A stretch of DNA of 64,000 nucleotides from Bog-473 sp964457065 (GCA_964457065.1 CAYWDQ010000002.1:1-64000), one strand, 5' to 3'; counted from the stretch's first letter, positions 8,016 to 16,718 are shown. Notes: generated by a model from the letters alone, not told the origin. Numbers and translations: made by a program.

Positions 8016-9827
8016 GTGAAGAACGGCGAGCCGGGCGGAGCCAGCGCCGAGGGACACCCCCCTGCCGCGTCCGGGCCCGGCGGCGCGCCGGGCCAGCGCC
8101 GCTTCACCACGCGGTGGAAGATCGCGGTCGCGGTGGGGCTGCTCGTGGTGATCTGGGCGGTGGCCGCCGCCGTCGATGTGGTGGTGGCCGCCGAGCACGT
8201 CCATCAGGGCGAGGCGGCGATCCAGACGGCCCGGCAGGACCTCTCCGCCAACGGCGTCCTGTCCGGCGCGCCCGTCGGGCCCCTCCGCAATGCCGATTCC
8301 AGCTTCAGCACCGCACGCGGGCTGCTCACGTCCCCGCTGCTCTGGCCGGTCGACGTCCTCCCGGTGGCGGGGCGCCAGCTGCGCTCCGTCCAGGCCCTGT
8401 CGGGCGCCGCCGAGCAGGTCGCGCGCACGGGGGTCGCGACGGTCGGCCGGTCCCAAGCGCTGCTCCGGCTCCCCCACACGGCGGGTCCGGACCGGGTGGC
8501 GGCCCTGCGACAGCTCGCTGCGCTCGCATCGACCACCCACATCGCACTTGCCGGAGTCGACCTCGGCCCCGATGAGGGCCTGATCGGCCCCCTGGCGCGC
8601 GAGCGGAACACCTTCCTCGGTGACCTGACCCAGGTCCGGACCACCCTGGCGCGGACCTCGGCGGCGGCCACCACGGCGGCGGCCATTCTGCAGGGGCCGG
8701 GGACCTACCTCCTGTTAGCCGGGAACAACGCCGAGATGCGGTCGGGCTCGGGCGCCTTCCTCGAGGCCGGGATCCTGACCACGGGCGACGGCGAGCTCCA
8801 TCTCTCGGACATGGTCCCCACCTCGTCCCTCATCCTCCCCCGCGGCACCGTCACCGTGGGCGGCGACCTCGAAGCGCGCTGGGGCTGGCTCCTCCCCGGC
8901 GTCGATTGGCGGAACCTCGGGCTCACGCCGCAGTTCGACGTGACCGGTCCCCTGGCCGCCCGCATGTGGAAGGCCAACACGGGCCAGAGCGTCGACGGGG
9001 TCATGGCGCTCGACATCCAGGGCCTCCAGGAGCTCCTGACCGTCACCGGACCGGTGACCACGGACAGCGGCATGGTCGTGACGGCCGGCACCGTCGACCA
9101 GCTGCTGCTGCACGACCAGTACGCAGGGGAGGACTACGGCACGGACGCCACGACCCGGGTCGACGAGCTCTCGACGCTGGCCTCCGCCACCTTGCACGCC
9201 CTCGAGAACCAGCCCTTCGGTCTGCGCGCCATGGTGAACGCGCTCTCGGCCGCCTCCGCCGGCCGGCACGTGCTCATCTGGTCGGCTGATCCGCAGACCG
9301 AGGCCGTCTGGCGCGCCGTCGGGGTGTCCGGCGAGCTCACCCCGACGTCGCTGGTCGCCAACGTGATCAACCGGGGGGCGAACAAGTTGGACCAGTATCT
9401 GACCGTGACGACCTCCCTCCGGCTGACCCCTCGTGCCGGCGTGACCGACGGCCGCCTCACCATGACGCTCGCCAACCACACGCCACCCGGGCAGTCGCCC
9501 TTCATCGGGGGCCCCTATCCCGGTCTCGGCACGGTCTACGGCGAGTACGTCGGGATCGCGACCGTCAACCTGCCCGGGGACGTGCGCGATCTCTCGTCGC
9601 CCTCAGCGCGCTCCGTCGTGACCAACGGCAGCGAGGGCCCCACCCTGCTCGTCGGGGCCACGGTCGACATCCAGGCCGGCGCGACGCAGAGCCTCACGTT
9701 CAATTTCGTGCTGCCCCAGGCCCATGGCTCGCTCACCGTGCTCCCCAGCGCGCGGATCCCCCCGGTCACTTGGCACGTCGGGGGCACCACGTTCGAAGAC
9801 GACAGCCCGCACACGGTCTCGTGGTAG
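8016..9827 (+). CDS. DUF4012 domain membrane protein
   Basis: A 603-residue protein with a Pro/Gly-rich cytoplasmic tail, one transmembrane helix (about residues 35-57) and a long extracytoplasmic region. That region carries the DUF4012 core: YLLLAGNNAEMRSGSGAFLE, later DGVMALDIQGLQELL, then a C-terminal beta-rich part. DUF4012 proteins are common in actinobacterial polysaccharide loci, but their reaction is not established. GTG 8016 is preferred over an upstream start because of the TACGCT element 7 nt before it. It lies divergent to the exopolysaccharide operon and convergent with the GH26-like gene. Inferred role: extracytoplasmic handling or anchoring of the glycan. Confidence 0.85.
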   Translation: MKNGEPGGASAEGHPPAASGPGGAPGQRRFTTRWKIAVAVGLLVVIWAVAAAVDVVVAAEHVHQGEAAIQTARQDLSANGVLSGAPVGPLRNADSSFSTARGLLTSPLLWPVDVLPVAGRQLRSVQALSGAAEQVARTGVATVGRSQALLRLPHTAGPDRVAALRQLAALASTTHIALAGVDLGPDEGLIGPLARERNTFLGDLTQVRTTLARTSAAATTAAAILQGPGTYLLLAGNNAEMRSGSGAFLEAGILTTGDGELHLSDMVPTSSLILPRGTVTVGGDLEARWGWLLPGVDWRNLGLTPQFDVTGPLAARMWKANTGQSVDGVMALDIQGLQELLTVTGPVTTDSGMVVTAGTVDQLLLHDQYAGEDYGTDATTRVDELSTLASATLHALENQPFGLRAMVNALSAASAGRHVLIWSADPQTEAVWRAVGVSGELTPTSLVANVINRGANKLDQYLTVTTSLRLTPRAGVTDGRLTMTLANHTPPGQSPFIGGPYPGLGTVYGEYVGIATVNLPGDVRDLSSPSARSVVTNGSEGPTLLVGATVDIQAGATQSLTFNFVLPQAHGSLTVLPSARIPPVTWHVGGTTFEDDSPHTVSW

Positions 9828-9868
9828 CGCCGGCACGGCTCGGTCGCCTGCCGGGCGTTCCGCGAGGG

Positions 9869-11850
9869 TCAGCCCAGGTCGGACATGAACGCCGCCAGGC
9901 TGTTGGGGAAGGATCCCCCGGTCATCTGCGAGTTGAGCCCGCTGGCGTCGAAGTCGAAGTAGGCCTCGTAGGCGACGTTGTTGGAGGCCGTCTCCATCCA
10001 CGAGACCATGTGGTTGATGTAGTACGGGTCGTCACCGAGCCCGTGGCCGTCGCTGCGGATGATGACGCCCCATTCCGGCAACGCGAGCGGCTTGCCCACT
10101 GAGGACGCGAATTGCTGGGCCGCGGTCAATGCCGGGGACAGGGTCGAGGACCAGGCATTGGCGGGAGTCTGCGGCGTCACCCACGTCTGGTCGTAGGCAT
10201 CGAGGCCGATCACGTCGACGTAGGCGCTGCCGGGGTAGGCGGCTTGCACCGAGTACCCCGACTCCGTGAAGGCCACGGCGTCGGGGTTCCATTCGAAGTG
10301 GAACGCCTCGCCGGGCACGGACCGCATCGCCGTCACGATCTGCTGGAAGTAGGTCGCGTAGTTGGCCTCGGCGCCCGACGTCGTGGCGCTCCAGGGGAAC
10401 CACGACCCGTCGAACTCCCACCCGATGCGCAGGTAGGCGTGCGAGGCACCGCCGACGACCAGCGTCTGGGCGAGGCTGACGAAGTAGGAGTTGTAGGCCC
10501 CGGTGGCGCCCTGGGCCAGGGTGCCGACCGCAGAGCCGCTCGAGTTGTCCGGAATCATCGGCACGCCCAGTGACAGGGTGTAACCGGTGCCCTCCCAGGG
10601 CTGGAGCAGCCAGTTGAGGCTCCCGCCCGCACCGTCCATGCCCGTCCATCCGTCGTTCATCGGCAGGTAGTCCGAGGCGATGGTCGGCGACGTCTCCGTC
10701 GTCTTGGCGAAGGAGGCGACACCCGACGGGTCCGCGGCGCCGACATAGACCCCCTGCAGGAGCGTGGTCGCCGGCGGGGGCGTCGTCCTGGTGGCCGTCG
10801 TAGTCGTCGTGAGCGGCCGCGTCGTGGTCGTCGTGGTCGGCGGCGGCGCGGTCGTCGTCGTGGTCGGCGGCGGCGCGGTCGTCGTGGTCGCGGGCGGCGC
10901 CGGCGTGATCGTCGTGCTCGCCGCGGTCGGCGGCGGCGCGGTCGTCGTGCTCGCCACAGCCGGCGACGGCGGTCCGAAGTAGGTCGCCGAGCCGTCGGAG
11001 GTCACGATGGAGTAGCCCGCGGTGGCCGGGTCGATGACGATGCCGAGGGCGGTCACGCCGGTCCCTGCCGTCGATCCGTAGTAGCCGGCGTCACCGAACG
11101 TGAAGACGCCGCCGTCGGAGGCCACGAGCCAGTACCCGCCGCCGTCGGGCGTGGGTGCCATGCCCACGATGGGCTCGTTGAGGTGGAGCCCGCCCGTCGA
11201 TCCGTAGTAGCCGGCGTCACCGAAGCTGAAGATGCCGCCGTCGGAGGCGACGAGCCAGTACCCGCCGCCGTCGGGCGTGGCGGCCATGCCGACGATGGGC
11301 CGGTTCAGGTGGATGGCGCCTGTCGAGCCGTGGAACCTGGCGTCGCCGAAGCTGAAGATGCCGCCGTCGGAGGCGACGAGCCAGTAGCCGTTTCCGTCGG
11401 GGGTGGCGGCCATGCCGACGATGGNNNNNNNNNNNNNNNNNNNNNNNNNNNNNNNNNNNNNNNNNNNNNNNNNNNNNNNNNNNNNNNNNNNNNNNNNNNN
11501 NNNNNNNNNNNNNNNNNNNNNNNNACGAGCCAGTAGCCGTTTCCGTCGGGGGTGGCGGCCATGCCGACGATGGACCGGGTCAGCGTGAGCCCCGACAGGG
11601 CCGGGGATCCCAACGCGGGGGCCCCGCCGTAGGGCGTGATCGCGCCCGCGGCGCTGTCCGTCCAATAGCCGCCGTTCGGATCGGCGGCCATCAACTGGCC
11701 ACCGCCGTAACCGGCCGTGCGCACCGCTGCGCCGGCGCCGGAAGAGGATTCGATGGCGAGACCAGAACCCAGTGCGCAGAGCAACCCCAGGAGCGCAATT
11801 CCTCGTGCAACAAGGACCGTGTGCGCCCGCCGCCTTCGGGTGTCACGCAT
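9869..11850 (-). CDS. Secreted repeat protein with C-terminal GH26-like glycosidase domain (interrupted by N gap)
   Basis: A signal peptide (about residues 1-40 from ATG 11850) is followed by at least five 42-residue IVGMAATPDGxGYWLVASDGG-type repeats. Next come a Thr/Pro-rich linker (about 10760-10975) and a C-terminal domain (about 9872-10755) resembling glycoside hydrolase family 26. In that domain RIGWEFDGSWFPW holds the expected acid/base Glu and LPEWGV the nucleophile Glu. FHFEWNPD and VIGLDAYDQ also fit the fold. The probable activity is beta-mannan or related glycan hydrolysis, inferred from the family. The frame changes across the 100-N gap, so gap length is not real and the full repeat number is unknown. 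A c-di-GMP-I riboswitch lies in the leader, linking this enzyme to matrix or biofilm control. Confidence 0.85.
10976..11715 (-). repeat. Tandem 42-residue (126-bp) repeats in the GH26-like protein
   Basis: Units of the form IVGMAATPDG...GYWLVASDGGxFxFGDA..GSTG.HLN.P are repeated head to tail. The DNA on both sides of the N gap is identical for about 49 bp, so neighbouring copies are nearly identical at nucleotide level and the assembly collapsed there. Each unit has the strand pattern of a beta-propeller blade. Confidence 0.85.
11425..11524. other. Assembly gap (100 N)
   Basis: Exactly 100 N inside the repeat array, flanked by identical sequence on both sides. The true length is unknown and is probably one or more 126-bp repeat units. 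Confidence 0.95.
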
Positions 11851-11914
11851 TGTCTTCCCCCTCGGACCCAGAGAGAGCCGGGCCGTGGGGCGACAAGCAA
11901 TTGCGCTTATTGCG

Positions 11915-11990
11915 GATTCGGCGGCCCGGCTGACTCCATGAGTTCCGTAGCTTTGCGTCCCCCCCTCACGGGGGGTTTGCCTTTTCGTTC
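11915..11990 (-). ncRNA. c-di-GMP-I (GEMM-I) riboswitch
   Basis: Read on the minus strand, GGCAAACC (11974-11981) is followed by a C-rich/G-rich stem closed by a GTGA tetraloop and then by GGGACGCAAAGC (to 11950). These are the invariant pieces of the class I cyclic-di-GMP aptamer, including the ligand-binding GACGCAAAGC segment and the GNRA loop of P2. A second helix (ACTC...GAGT) and the closing CAGCCGGGCCGCC follow, fitting P3 and P1. The aptamer ends about 70 nt before ATG 11850 of the GH26-like gene. The downstream leader has further short inverted repeats that could be an expression platform. The direction of control (on or off) cannot be read by eye. Confidence 0.75.
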
Positions 11991-12060
11991 AGTTACAAGG
12001 ATGAACCGACGGCCGTTGCAGGACAAGGTCTTTTCGGACTATTGACCCGCAATTGACCCG

Positions 12061-12086
12061 ACGACGCGCATCAATTGGCGCGTCGT
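12061..12086 (-). terminator. Hairpin after histidine-kinase gene
   Basis: ACGACGCGC and GCGCGTCGT form a perfect 9-bp stem with an 8-nt loop, starting 6 bp past the kinase stop. It separates the kinase transcript from the riboswitch-controlled gene. There is no U-run. Confidence 0.6.
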
Positions 12087-12092
12087 TGTCCG

Positions 12093-13250
12093 TCAGACGG
12101 CCAGCCCCGCTCCACTCTCGAAGGGCTCGAGCGGCACGTGCCACGTGAGCCGGGTGCCACCCTCCCGTGATGTGCCGAGCTCCACGCTTCCGCCCAGGCG
12201 CTCGGCGCGCTGTCGGAGGTTCTTGAGGCCGCGGCCCGTCGAGGCGGCGTCGCCGATACCGCCTCCGTCGTCGGCGACGACGAGACGTAGCTCCTCGCCG
12301 GCGGCGATCGTGATCACCACTTGGTTCGCGTGCGCGTGCCTGCCCACATTGGTGAGCGCCTCCCGGAGGACCGCGAGCACCTCCTCGGAGAGCTGGCCGG
12401 TGACCACCTTGTCGACCGGGCCGCTGAACGAGACCTGCGGATGGAGCCCGAGCACCGACCGGAGCTCGTGCACGAGGTCGAGAACCTTGGGGTGGAGGCC
12501 TTCCTTGTTGATGGTCAGCTCGATATCGAAGATGGCCTTGCGGAGCTGGCGGATCGTCTCGTCGAGCTTGTCGATGGCCTCCCCGATGCGCATGACCGCC
12601 TCCGGTCGCTCGACGAGGCGGGCCGTGCCCTGCAAGGAGAGCCCGATCGCGAACAGTCGTTGGATCACCGAGTCGTGGAGGTCGCGTGCGATCCGATCGC
12701 GGTCCTCGGTCAGCGCTCGGTCGCGCACGAGGCCGTGGAGGCGCGCGTTCTCGATGGCGATGCCCGCCGCCATCGCCAGCGCGAGAACCAGTTCCTCGTC
12801 GTCCTCGGAGAACTGCATCGCGGTCGTCTTGTTGGTCAAGTAGAGATTCCCGTAGACCTCGCCGTGCACACGGACCGGGACGCCGAGGAACGAGGTCATG
12901 GCCGGGTGGCGCTCCGGGATGCCGAAGCTGTCCGGGCTGTCGGCGATGTTCGCCAGGCGAAGGGGTTTGTCGTCCGCGATCAATGTGCCGAGGACACCCC
13001 GCCCTGTGGGGCGGGGCCCGATGGCCTGCTCCTCTTCGTGGCTCAGGCCGACCGTGAGGAACTGGTCCAGGGCCCGCCCGTCTTCGGTGAGGACGCCCAG
13101 CGCGCCGTACTGCGCGTCGACGAGGTCGACGGCCTCCTCGATGATCCGGCGGAGAACCACCGGCAGGTGCAGCTCGGCGTCGAGAATCAGGATGGCCTGC
13201 ACGAGGCGGCGCAGCTTGACGGGATCGTCGATACGGTCGAACGGCTGCAC
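12093..13250 (-). CDS. GAF-domain sensor histidine kinase (HisKA_3, DevS/DosS-like)
   Basis: A 385-residue cytoplasmic kinase. One GAF domain spans about residues 33-172 (FLGVPVRVHGEVYGNLYLTN is its core). A HisKA_3 dimerisation helix carries the phospho-accepting His192 in RIARDLHDSVIQRLF. An HATPase domain follows with the N-box LREALTNVGRHAHA, G1 VVADDGGGIG and G2 GRGLKNLRQRAERLGG. There are no membrane helices, so it should sense a soluble or intracellular signal. GTG 13250 is preferred because TATCCT lies 8 nt before it; longer versions would run into the divergent regulator gene. It is the likely partner of the regulator starting at 13347. Whether the GAF domain binds heme as in DosS is not visible. 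Confidence 0.88.
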   Translation of the reverse strand: MQPFDRIDDPVKLRRLVQAILILDAELHLPVVLRRIIEEAVDLVDAQYGALGVLTEDGRALDQFLTVGLSHEEEQAIGPRPTGRGVLGTLIADDKPLRLANIADSPDSFGIPERHPAMTSFLGVPVRVHGEVYGNLYLTNKTTAMQFSEDDEELVLALAMAAGIAIENARLHGLVRDRALTEDRDRIARDLHDSVIQRLFAIGLSLQGTARLVERPEAVMRIGEAIDKLDETIRQLRKAIFDIELTINKEGLHPKVLDLVHELRSVLGLHPQVSFSGPVDKVVTGQLSEEVLAVLREALTNVGRHAHANQVVITIAAGEELRLVVADDGGGIGDAASTGRGLKNLRQRAERLGGSVELGTSREGGTRLTWHVPLEPFESGAGLAV

Positions 13251-13258
13251 GATGAGCC

Positions 13259-13264
13259 AGGATA
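13259..13264 (-). promoter_or_regulatory. -10 element TATCCT for the kinase gene
   Basis: TATCCT (minus strand) lies 8 nt before GTG 13250, giving leaderless-type spacing. It supports the short start of the kinase. No convincing -35 is seen. Confidence 0.5.
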
Positions 13265-13346
13265 GAGCCGCGGACGGCGTCCGGCGCGCGCCGTCGGCGC
13301 CCCCGCGTTTCTCGTCATCCGTGCATGGCGTGGCAGTATTGAGCAG

Positions 13347-14003
13347 ATGGCGATCCGGGTCTTCGTCCTCGATGATCACGAACTGGTGAGGACAGGCCTG
13401 CATACGCTGCTCGAGGCCGAGGACGACATGGAGGTCGTCGGCGAAGCGGGCACGGCGGAGCAGGGCCTGAAGCTCCTGCGCGATCTCGAGCCGGACGTGG
13501 CCATCCTCGACGTCCGGCTCCCGGATGGCAACGGGATCGAGGTCTGCCGGGAGATCCAGTCCACCTGCCCCCAGGTCCGGTGCCTGATGCTCACGTCGTA
13601 CTCCGACGACGACGCGCTGTTCTCGTCCATCATGGCCGGGGCATCGGGCTACGTGCTCAAGGAGGTGGGCAGCGGGGACCTGCTCGGGGACATCAGGCGG
13701 GTCAGCGAGGGGATGTCCCTCCTCGATCCGATGCTGACCCAGGAATTGTTCGACCGCCTCCGGAAGGACCAGGAGGCGGAATCACGCTTGACCGTCCTGA
13801 CACCGCAGGAACGCAAGGTCCTGGAGCTGATCGCCCAGGGTCAGTCGAACCGTCAGATCGCCGAGCAGCTCTTCCTGGCCGAGGCGACGGTGAAGAACTA
13901 CGTCTCGAGCCTCCTGTCGAAGCTCGGCATGCGCCGCCGGACCGAAGCTGCGGTCTACGCCGCCGTCCTGGCCGAGCGCAAGGGCACGAACCCCAAGGCC
14001 TGA
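13347..14003 (+). CDS. NarL/LuxR-family response regulator (DevR-like)
   Basis: A 218-residue two-domain response regulator. The receiver has FVLDDHELVR (acidic pair), phospho-acceptor Asp55 in ILDVRLPDGNG and Lys in GYVLKEVG. The C-terminal LuxR-type HTH is LTPQERKVLELIAQGQSNRQ followed by ATVKNYVSSLLSKLGM, ending in RRRTEAAVYA, similar to the DevR/DosR tail. It starts 96 bp from the kinase start in the opposite direction, so the pair shares a promoter region. AGTATT lies 6 nt before the ATG. It probably activates genes when phosphorylated by the kinase. The regulon is unknown, but neighbouring matrix and c-di-GMP genes are plausible targets. Confidence 0.92.
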   Translation: MAIRVFVLDDHELVRTGLHTLLEAEDDMEVVGEAGTAEQGLKLLRDLEPDVAILDVRLPDGNGIEVCREIQSTCPQVRCLMLTSYSDDDALFSSIMAGASGYVLKEVGSGDLLGDIRRVSEGMSLLDPMLTQELFDRLRKDQEAESRLTVLTPQERKVLELIAQGQSNRQIAEQLFLAEATVKNYVSSLLSKLGMRRRTEAAVYAAVLAERKGTNPKA

Positions 14004-14028
14004 CCGGCCCGGCGCCGGCGCCTCGGCG

Positions 14029-14364
14029 TCAGGCCACCTTCACCCGGCGGTGGTCGTCCAGCGTGCGGAAGTCGACCCCAGCGGAGCGCAGCAGGTCTTC
14101 GAGGCGCTCGCGCTCGGCGAGCGGGTTGGCGAACCGGGACGGATCGCTCTCTATGCCCAGGGCCCTGCACAGCCTGAGCAGCATGCGGTCGTGATCGAGT
14201 TCGAGCGCCAGATCCTCGGCCATGATGTTCGCCCCGGCGTGCCCGCCATTGAGGCGGCGACGGCACTGGAGGAGCACCACGATGAGCTCGTCACGCGACG
14301 GGGGCAGCGGCAGGGGCTCCACATCGGAACACAGGCCTACGAGCAGTTCGCTGTACATGGACAT
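14029..14364 (-). CDS. Hypothetical protein, 111 aa
   Basis: I do not recognise this protein. It is soluble, rich in Leu, Arg, Glu and Asp, and probably alpha-helical (LSRDELIVVLLQCRR-like N-terminal helix, LAERERLEDLLRSAGVDF near the end). Coding character is supported by GC-rich third positions and the absence of membrane or low-complexity segments. It is convergent with the response regulator (25 bp apart) and downstream of the GGDEF gene on the same strand. Two ATGs (14364 and 14358) are possible. A lower-GC promoter-like stretch lies directly upstream. Confidence 0.6.
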   Translation of the reverse strand: MSMYSELLVGLCSDVEPLPLPPSRDELIVVLLQCRRRLNGGHAGANIMAEDLALELDHDRMLLRLCRALGIESDPSRFANPLAERERLEDLLRSAGVDFRTLDDHRRVKVA

Positions 14365-14404
14365 CGCACATAGAATTTTGCTCGAATTGGGCGGGACCAG
14401 TAGG

Positions 14405-14439
14405 GCCGATACTCCTGTTTTGCCTAGAGCCGATACTCC
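14405..14439. repeat. Direct repeat GCCGATACTCC x2
   Basis: The 11-mer GCCGATACTCC occurs at 14405-14415 and again at 14429-14439, 24 bp start to start, in the gap upstream of the 111-aa gene. The spacing is a little over two helical turns, as for paired regulator sites. Confidence 0.5.
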
Positions 14440-14521
14440 CTAATCGCGAATCTCGACATCCGAACGCTCGATTGGGCGACGGGTACCCTACGCTGCCCGT
14501 TCATCCGACCACCGGGTCCTC

Positions 14522-15187
14522 TCAGCGCCTGACGACGCGCGTCGAACGATCCGCTCGAGCCAGGACCTCTTCGGCGGACTCGGTGTCCTCCGCGATCGCG
14601 ACGCCCAACGAGCAGTGGACCCGGATGCCGCTCCCACCCACCGTGACCGGCTCGTCGAGCGTGTGCTGTATCCGGCGCATCAGCGGTCCGACCGCCTGGT
14701 CGTCGGTGACGGTGAGCACGACGACCAGTTCGCTCCCGCCCACCCGGCCCACCGTGTCCTCGCTGCGCAGGACCGACACGAGGCGGCGGGACGTCTCGCA
14801 GAGGACCGTGTTCCCCGTGGTGTACCCGAGGTCGAGGTTGATCTCGGCGAGGTTTTCCAGATCGATGTGACAGACCACGACCTCCCCGCCGTGGCGGCGC
14901 CGGCGCGTCAGCGCCTGGGTGAGGCGGTCGAGCAGCAGGAGCTGGTTCGCCAGGCCCGTGTGAGGGTCCGCCATGGAGAGCTGCCACAGCTGGTCGTACT
15001 TGCCGGCACCCGGTGAGCGCCGCAGGGGCGCGTCGCTGACCGCGCTGAATTCCTTCAGCATCGACTCCACGCTCTTGGCGGCGGGCACCCGGCGCGGCGC
15101 CTCGGCGCCACCCGGACCGGCGGCGTCGGCAGGGACCCGGCCGTTGCCGGCGCCCTCGCTGCCGAATTCCCCCTTCGCCCTCTTCAC
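14522..15187 (-). CDS. Degenerate GGDEF-domain protein
   Basis: A 221-residue protein with a Gly/Ala/Pro-rich N-terminal tail (1-60), then a GGDEF fold at about 64-220. DPHTGLAN (74-81) is the usual entry motif, HIDLENLAEIN (107-117) replaces the metal-binding DxDxFKxIND, and the signature loop reads RVGGSELVVVL (GGSEL at 150-154 instead of GG[D/E]EF). The third-position acid that coordinates metal is Ser, so diguanylate cyclase activity is doubtful; it may be a GTP or c-di-GMP binding regulator. GTG 15187 is chosen over 15208 because AAGGGGGA lies just upstream. It is near a c-di-GMP riboswitch gene and an exopolysaccharide locus. No sensor or EAL domain is attached. Confidence 0.8.
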   Translation of the reverse strand: MKRAKGEFGSEGAGNGRVPADAAGPGGAEAPRRVPAAKSVESMLKEFSAVSDAPLRRSPGAGKYDQLWQLSMADPHTGLANQLLLLDRLTQALTRRRRHGGEVVVCHIDLENLAEINLDLGYTTGNTVLCETSRRLVSVLRSEDTVGRVGGSELVVVLTVTDDQAVGPLMRRIQHTLDEPVTVGGSGIRVHCSLGVAIAEDTESAEEVLARADRSTRVVRR

Positions 15188-15515
15188 AGTTCCCCCTTCG
15201 ATCCGCACGTCCCACTGCTATCGGAACGGTCCCGGTCGGTCCAGAGTCGGAAAGTCTCGTGACCTGGATCCGAACGCCCGTTGGCGAACCGAACGCCATT
15301 CTCGGTGGAGGCCTCAGTTTACTCCTGCAGGGTGAAACGAATACCCAGAAAGGACGGCAGGACGGTTGCGAAAAGGGTGCGGTGATGCCGGCCCGAACGC
15401 CGGCGGGACGGACCGCGCTAGCCTCGCCGCAGGCCTTGCACCGTCACCCATCCTTCTGCCGCGACGACGACCGCACCCGACCTCGGTATCCCCGCGACGA
15501 CGCGGTGTCACGTTC
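15188..15515. other. Divergent intergenic region
   Basis: 328 bp between the GGDEF gene and RNase D. I find no RNA gene, riboswitch signature or strong terminator. It presumably holds two divergent promoters. In-frame extensions of RNase D into it are arginine/proline-rich and not convincing. Confidence 0.5.
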
Positions 15516-16718
15516 ATGACCGCGCCGCCCGAGCCGGCGACCATGGTGGTCGACCCCGCCGGCCTCCGGTCTCTGGTCGCCGACCTCGCCGCCGAGGAGT
15601 TCTACGGCTTCGACACCGAGTTCCACACCGAGAAGACCTACGTCCCCGACCTGGCCCTCATCCAGATCGCCTGGGCCGACAGGGTGGCGCTCGTCGACCC
15701 GTTGGCGGTCGATCCGGCTCCCCTGGCCGAGGTCTTCGGGGGGCCCGGCACAGCCGTGGTGCATGCGGCCTCCCAGGACCTCGACGTGCTGATGGCCGCC
15801 TGCGGCACGATCCCGGCCACCGTGTTCGACACCCAGATCGTGGCCGGGTTCCTCGGCATGTCCTCCCCCTCGCTCGCCCGACTGGTCGACCAGATGCTGG
15901 GCGTCTCCCTGCCCAAGGCCGACCGGCTCTCGGACTGGCTCGAACGACCGATCTCGGATCGCCAGATCTCCTACGCCGTCAACGACGTCGCCTACCTGCT
16001 GGAGCTGCGGGTCGTGCTGACCGAACGGCTCAGAACCCTGGGCCGGCTCGAATGGGCGCTCGACGAGTGCGACCAGGTGCTCGGCGGCCGGACACCGGCA
16101 CGCGTCCCGGAGGAGGCGTGGTGGAAGCTCGGGGACATCCGGGGGATGTCGCGTCGCACCCGCGGCGTCGCCCAGGAGGTGGCGGCGTGGCGGGAGCGGA
16201 CGGCGGCCGAGACCAACCGCCCCCGGCGGATGATCCTCTCGGACCTGGGCCTGCTCGCCATCTCGCAGCGCCCGCCCCGCAATGCCGAGGAGCTTCGCCG
16301 TACCCGGGGCGTCGACGGCCGGCATCTGGCCCAGGGCCGAGCCGCCGAAATCCTCAAGGCCGTCAACCGCGGCCTCGACCTGGCCCCGGACCACGTCCAC
16401 ATGCCCACCGAGGGACGAGACGCCGTGGCACCGGCCGCCGCAGTCGCCCTCTGCTCGGGAGTGGTTCGACAGATCGCGGACGACCTGGACTTCGACCAGG
16501 GGCTCCTCGCCACCCGGGCGGACATCGCGCAGCTCCTCTCGGGTGAGCCCAGCCGTCTCGACGTGGGCTGGCGACGGACCATCGTGGGCGATCTCCTGCG
16601 CCGGCTCATCGACGGGGACGTCGCGGCCGCCTTCGACCGGCGCGGCCATCTCGTCATTGAGGAGCGGTCACGGCTGCCCCTCCCCGCGCCCGGCGGCCAA
16701 TCGTCCCCTCGCGGCTAG
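15516..16718 (+). CDS. rnd: Ribonuclease D-like 3'-5' exonuclease
   Basis: A 400-residue DEDD-family exoribonuclease with an HRDC domain, acting in tRNA and RNA 3'-end trimming. Exo motifs are FDTEFHTEK (motif I, D and E), VHAASQDLDVL (motif II, D) and YAVNDVAYLLEL (motif III, Y and D). The HRDC region is around residues 210-290, containing RTRGVAQEVAAWRERTAAETNRPR, of which RERTAAETNRPR is diagnostic. ATG 15516 begins the family-like N-terminus; the 50 in-frame residues upstream are low-complexity Arg/Pro. The stop overlaps the convergent acyl-CoA ligase stop in the palindrome CTAG. Actinobacteria commonly carry this RNase D form. Confidence 0.92.
   Translation: MTAPPEPATMVVDPAGLRSLVADLAAEEFYGFDTEFHTEKTYVPDLALIQIAWADRVALVDPLAVDPAPLAEVFGGPGTAVVHAASQDLDVLMAACGTIPATVFDTQIVAGFLGMSSPSLARLVDQMLGVSLPKADRLSDWLERPISDRQISYAVNDVAYLLELRVVLTERLRTLGRLEWALDECDQVLGGRTPARVPEEAWWKLGDIRGMSRRTRGVAQEVAAWRERTAAETNRPRRMILSDLGLLAISQRPPRNAEELRRTRGVDGRHLAQGRAAEILKAVNRGLDLAPDHVHMPTEGRDAVAPAAAVALCSGVVRQIADDLDFDQGLLATRADIAQLLSGEPSRLDVGWRRTIVGDLLRRLIDGDVAAAFDRRGHLVIEERSRLPLPAPGGQSSPRG

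Noticed and set aside
10760..10975. Repeats in the GH26-like gene linker
   Set aside because: They encode a Thr/Pro interdomain linker and are not a separate element.
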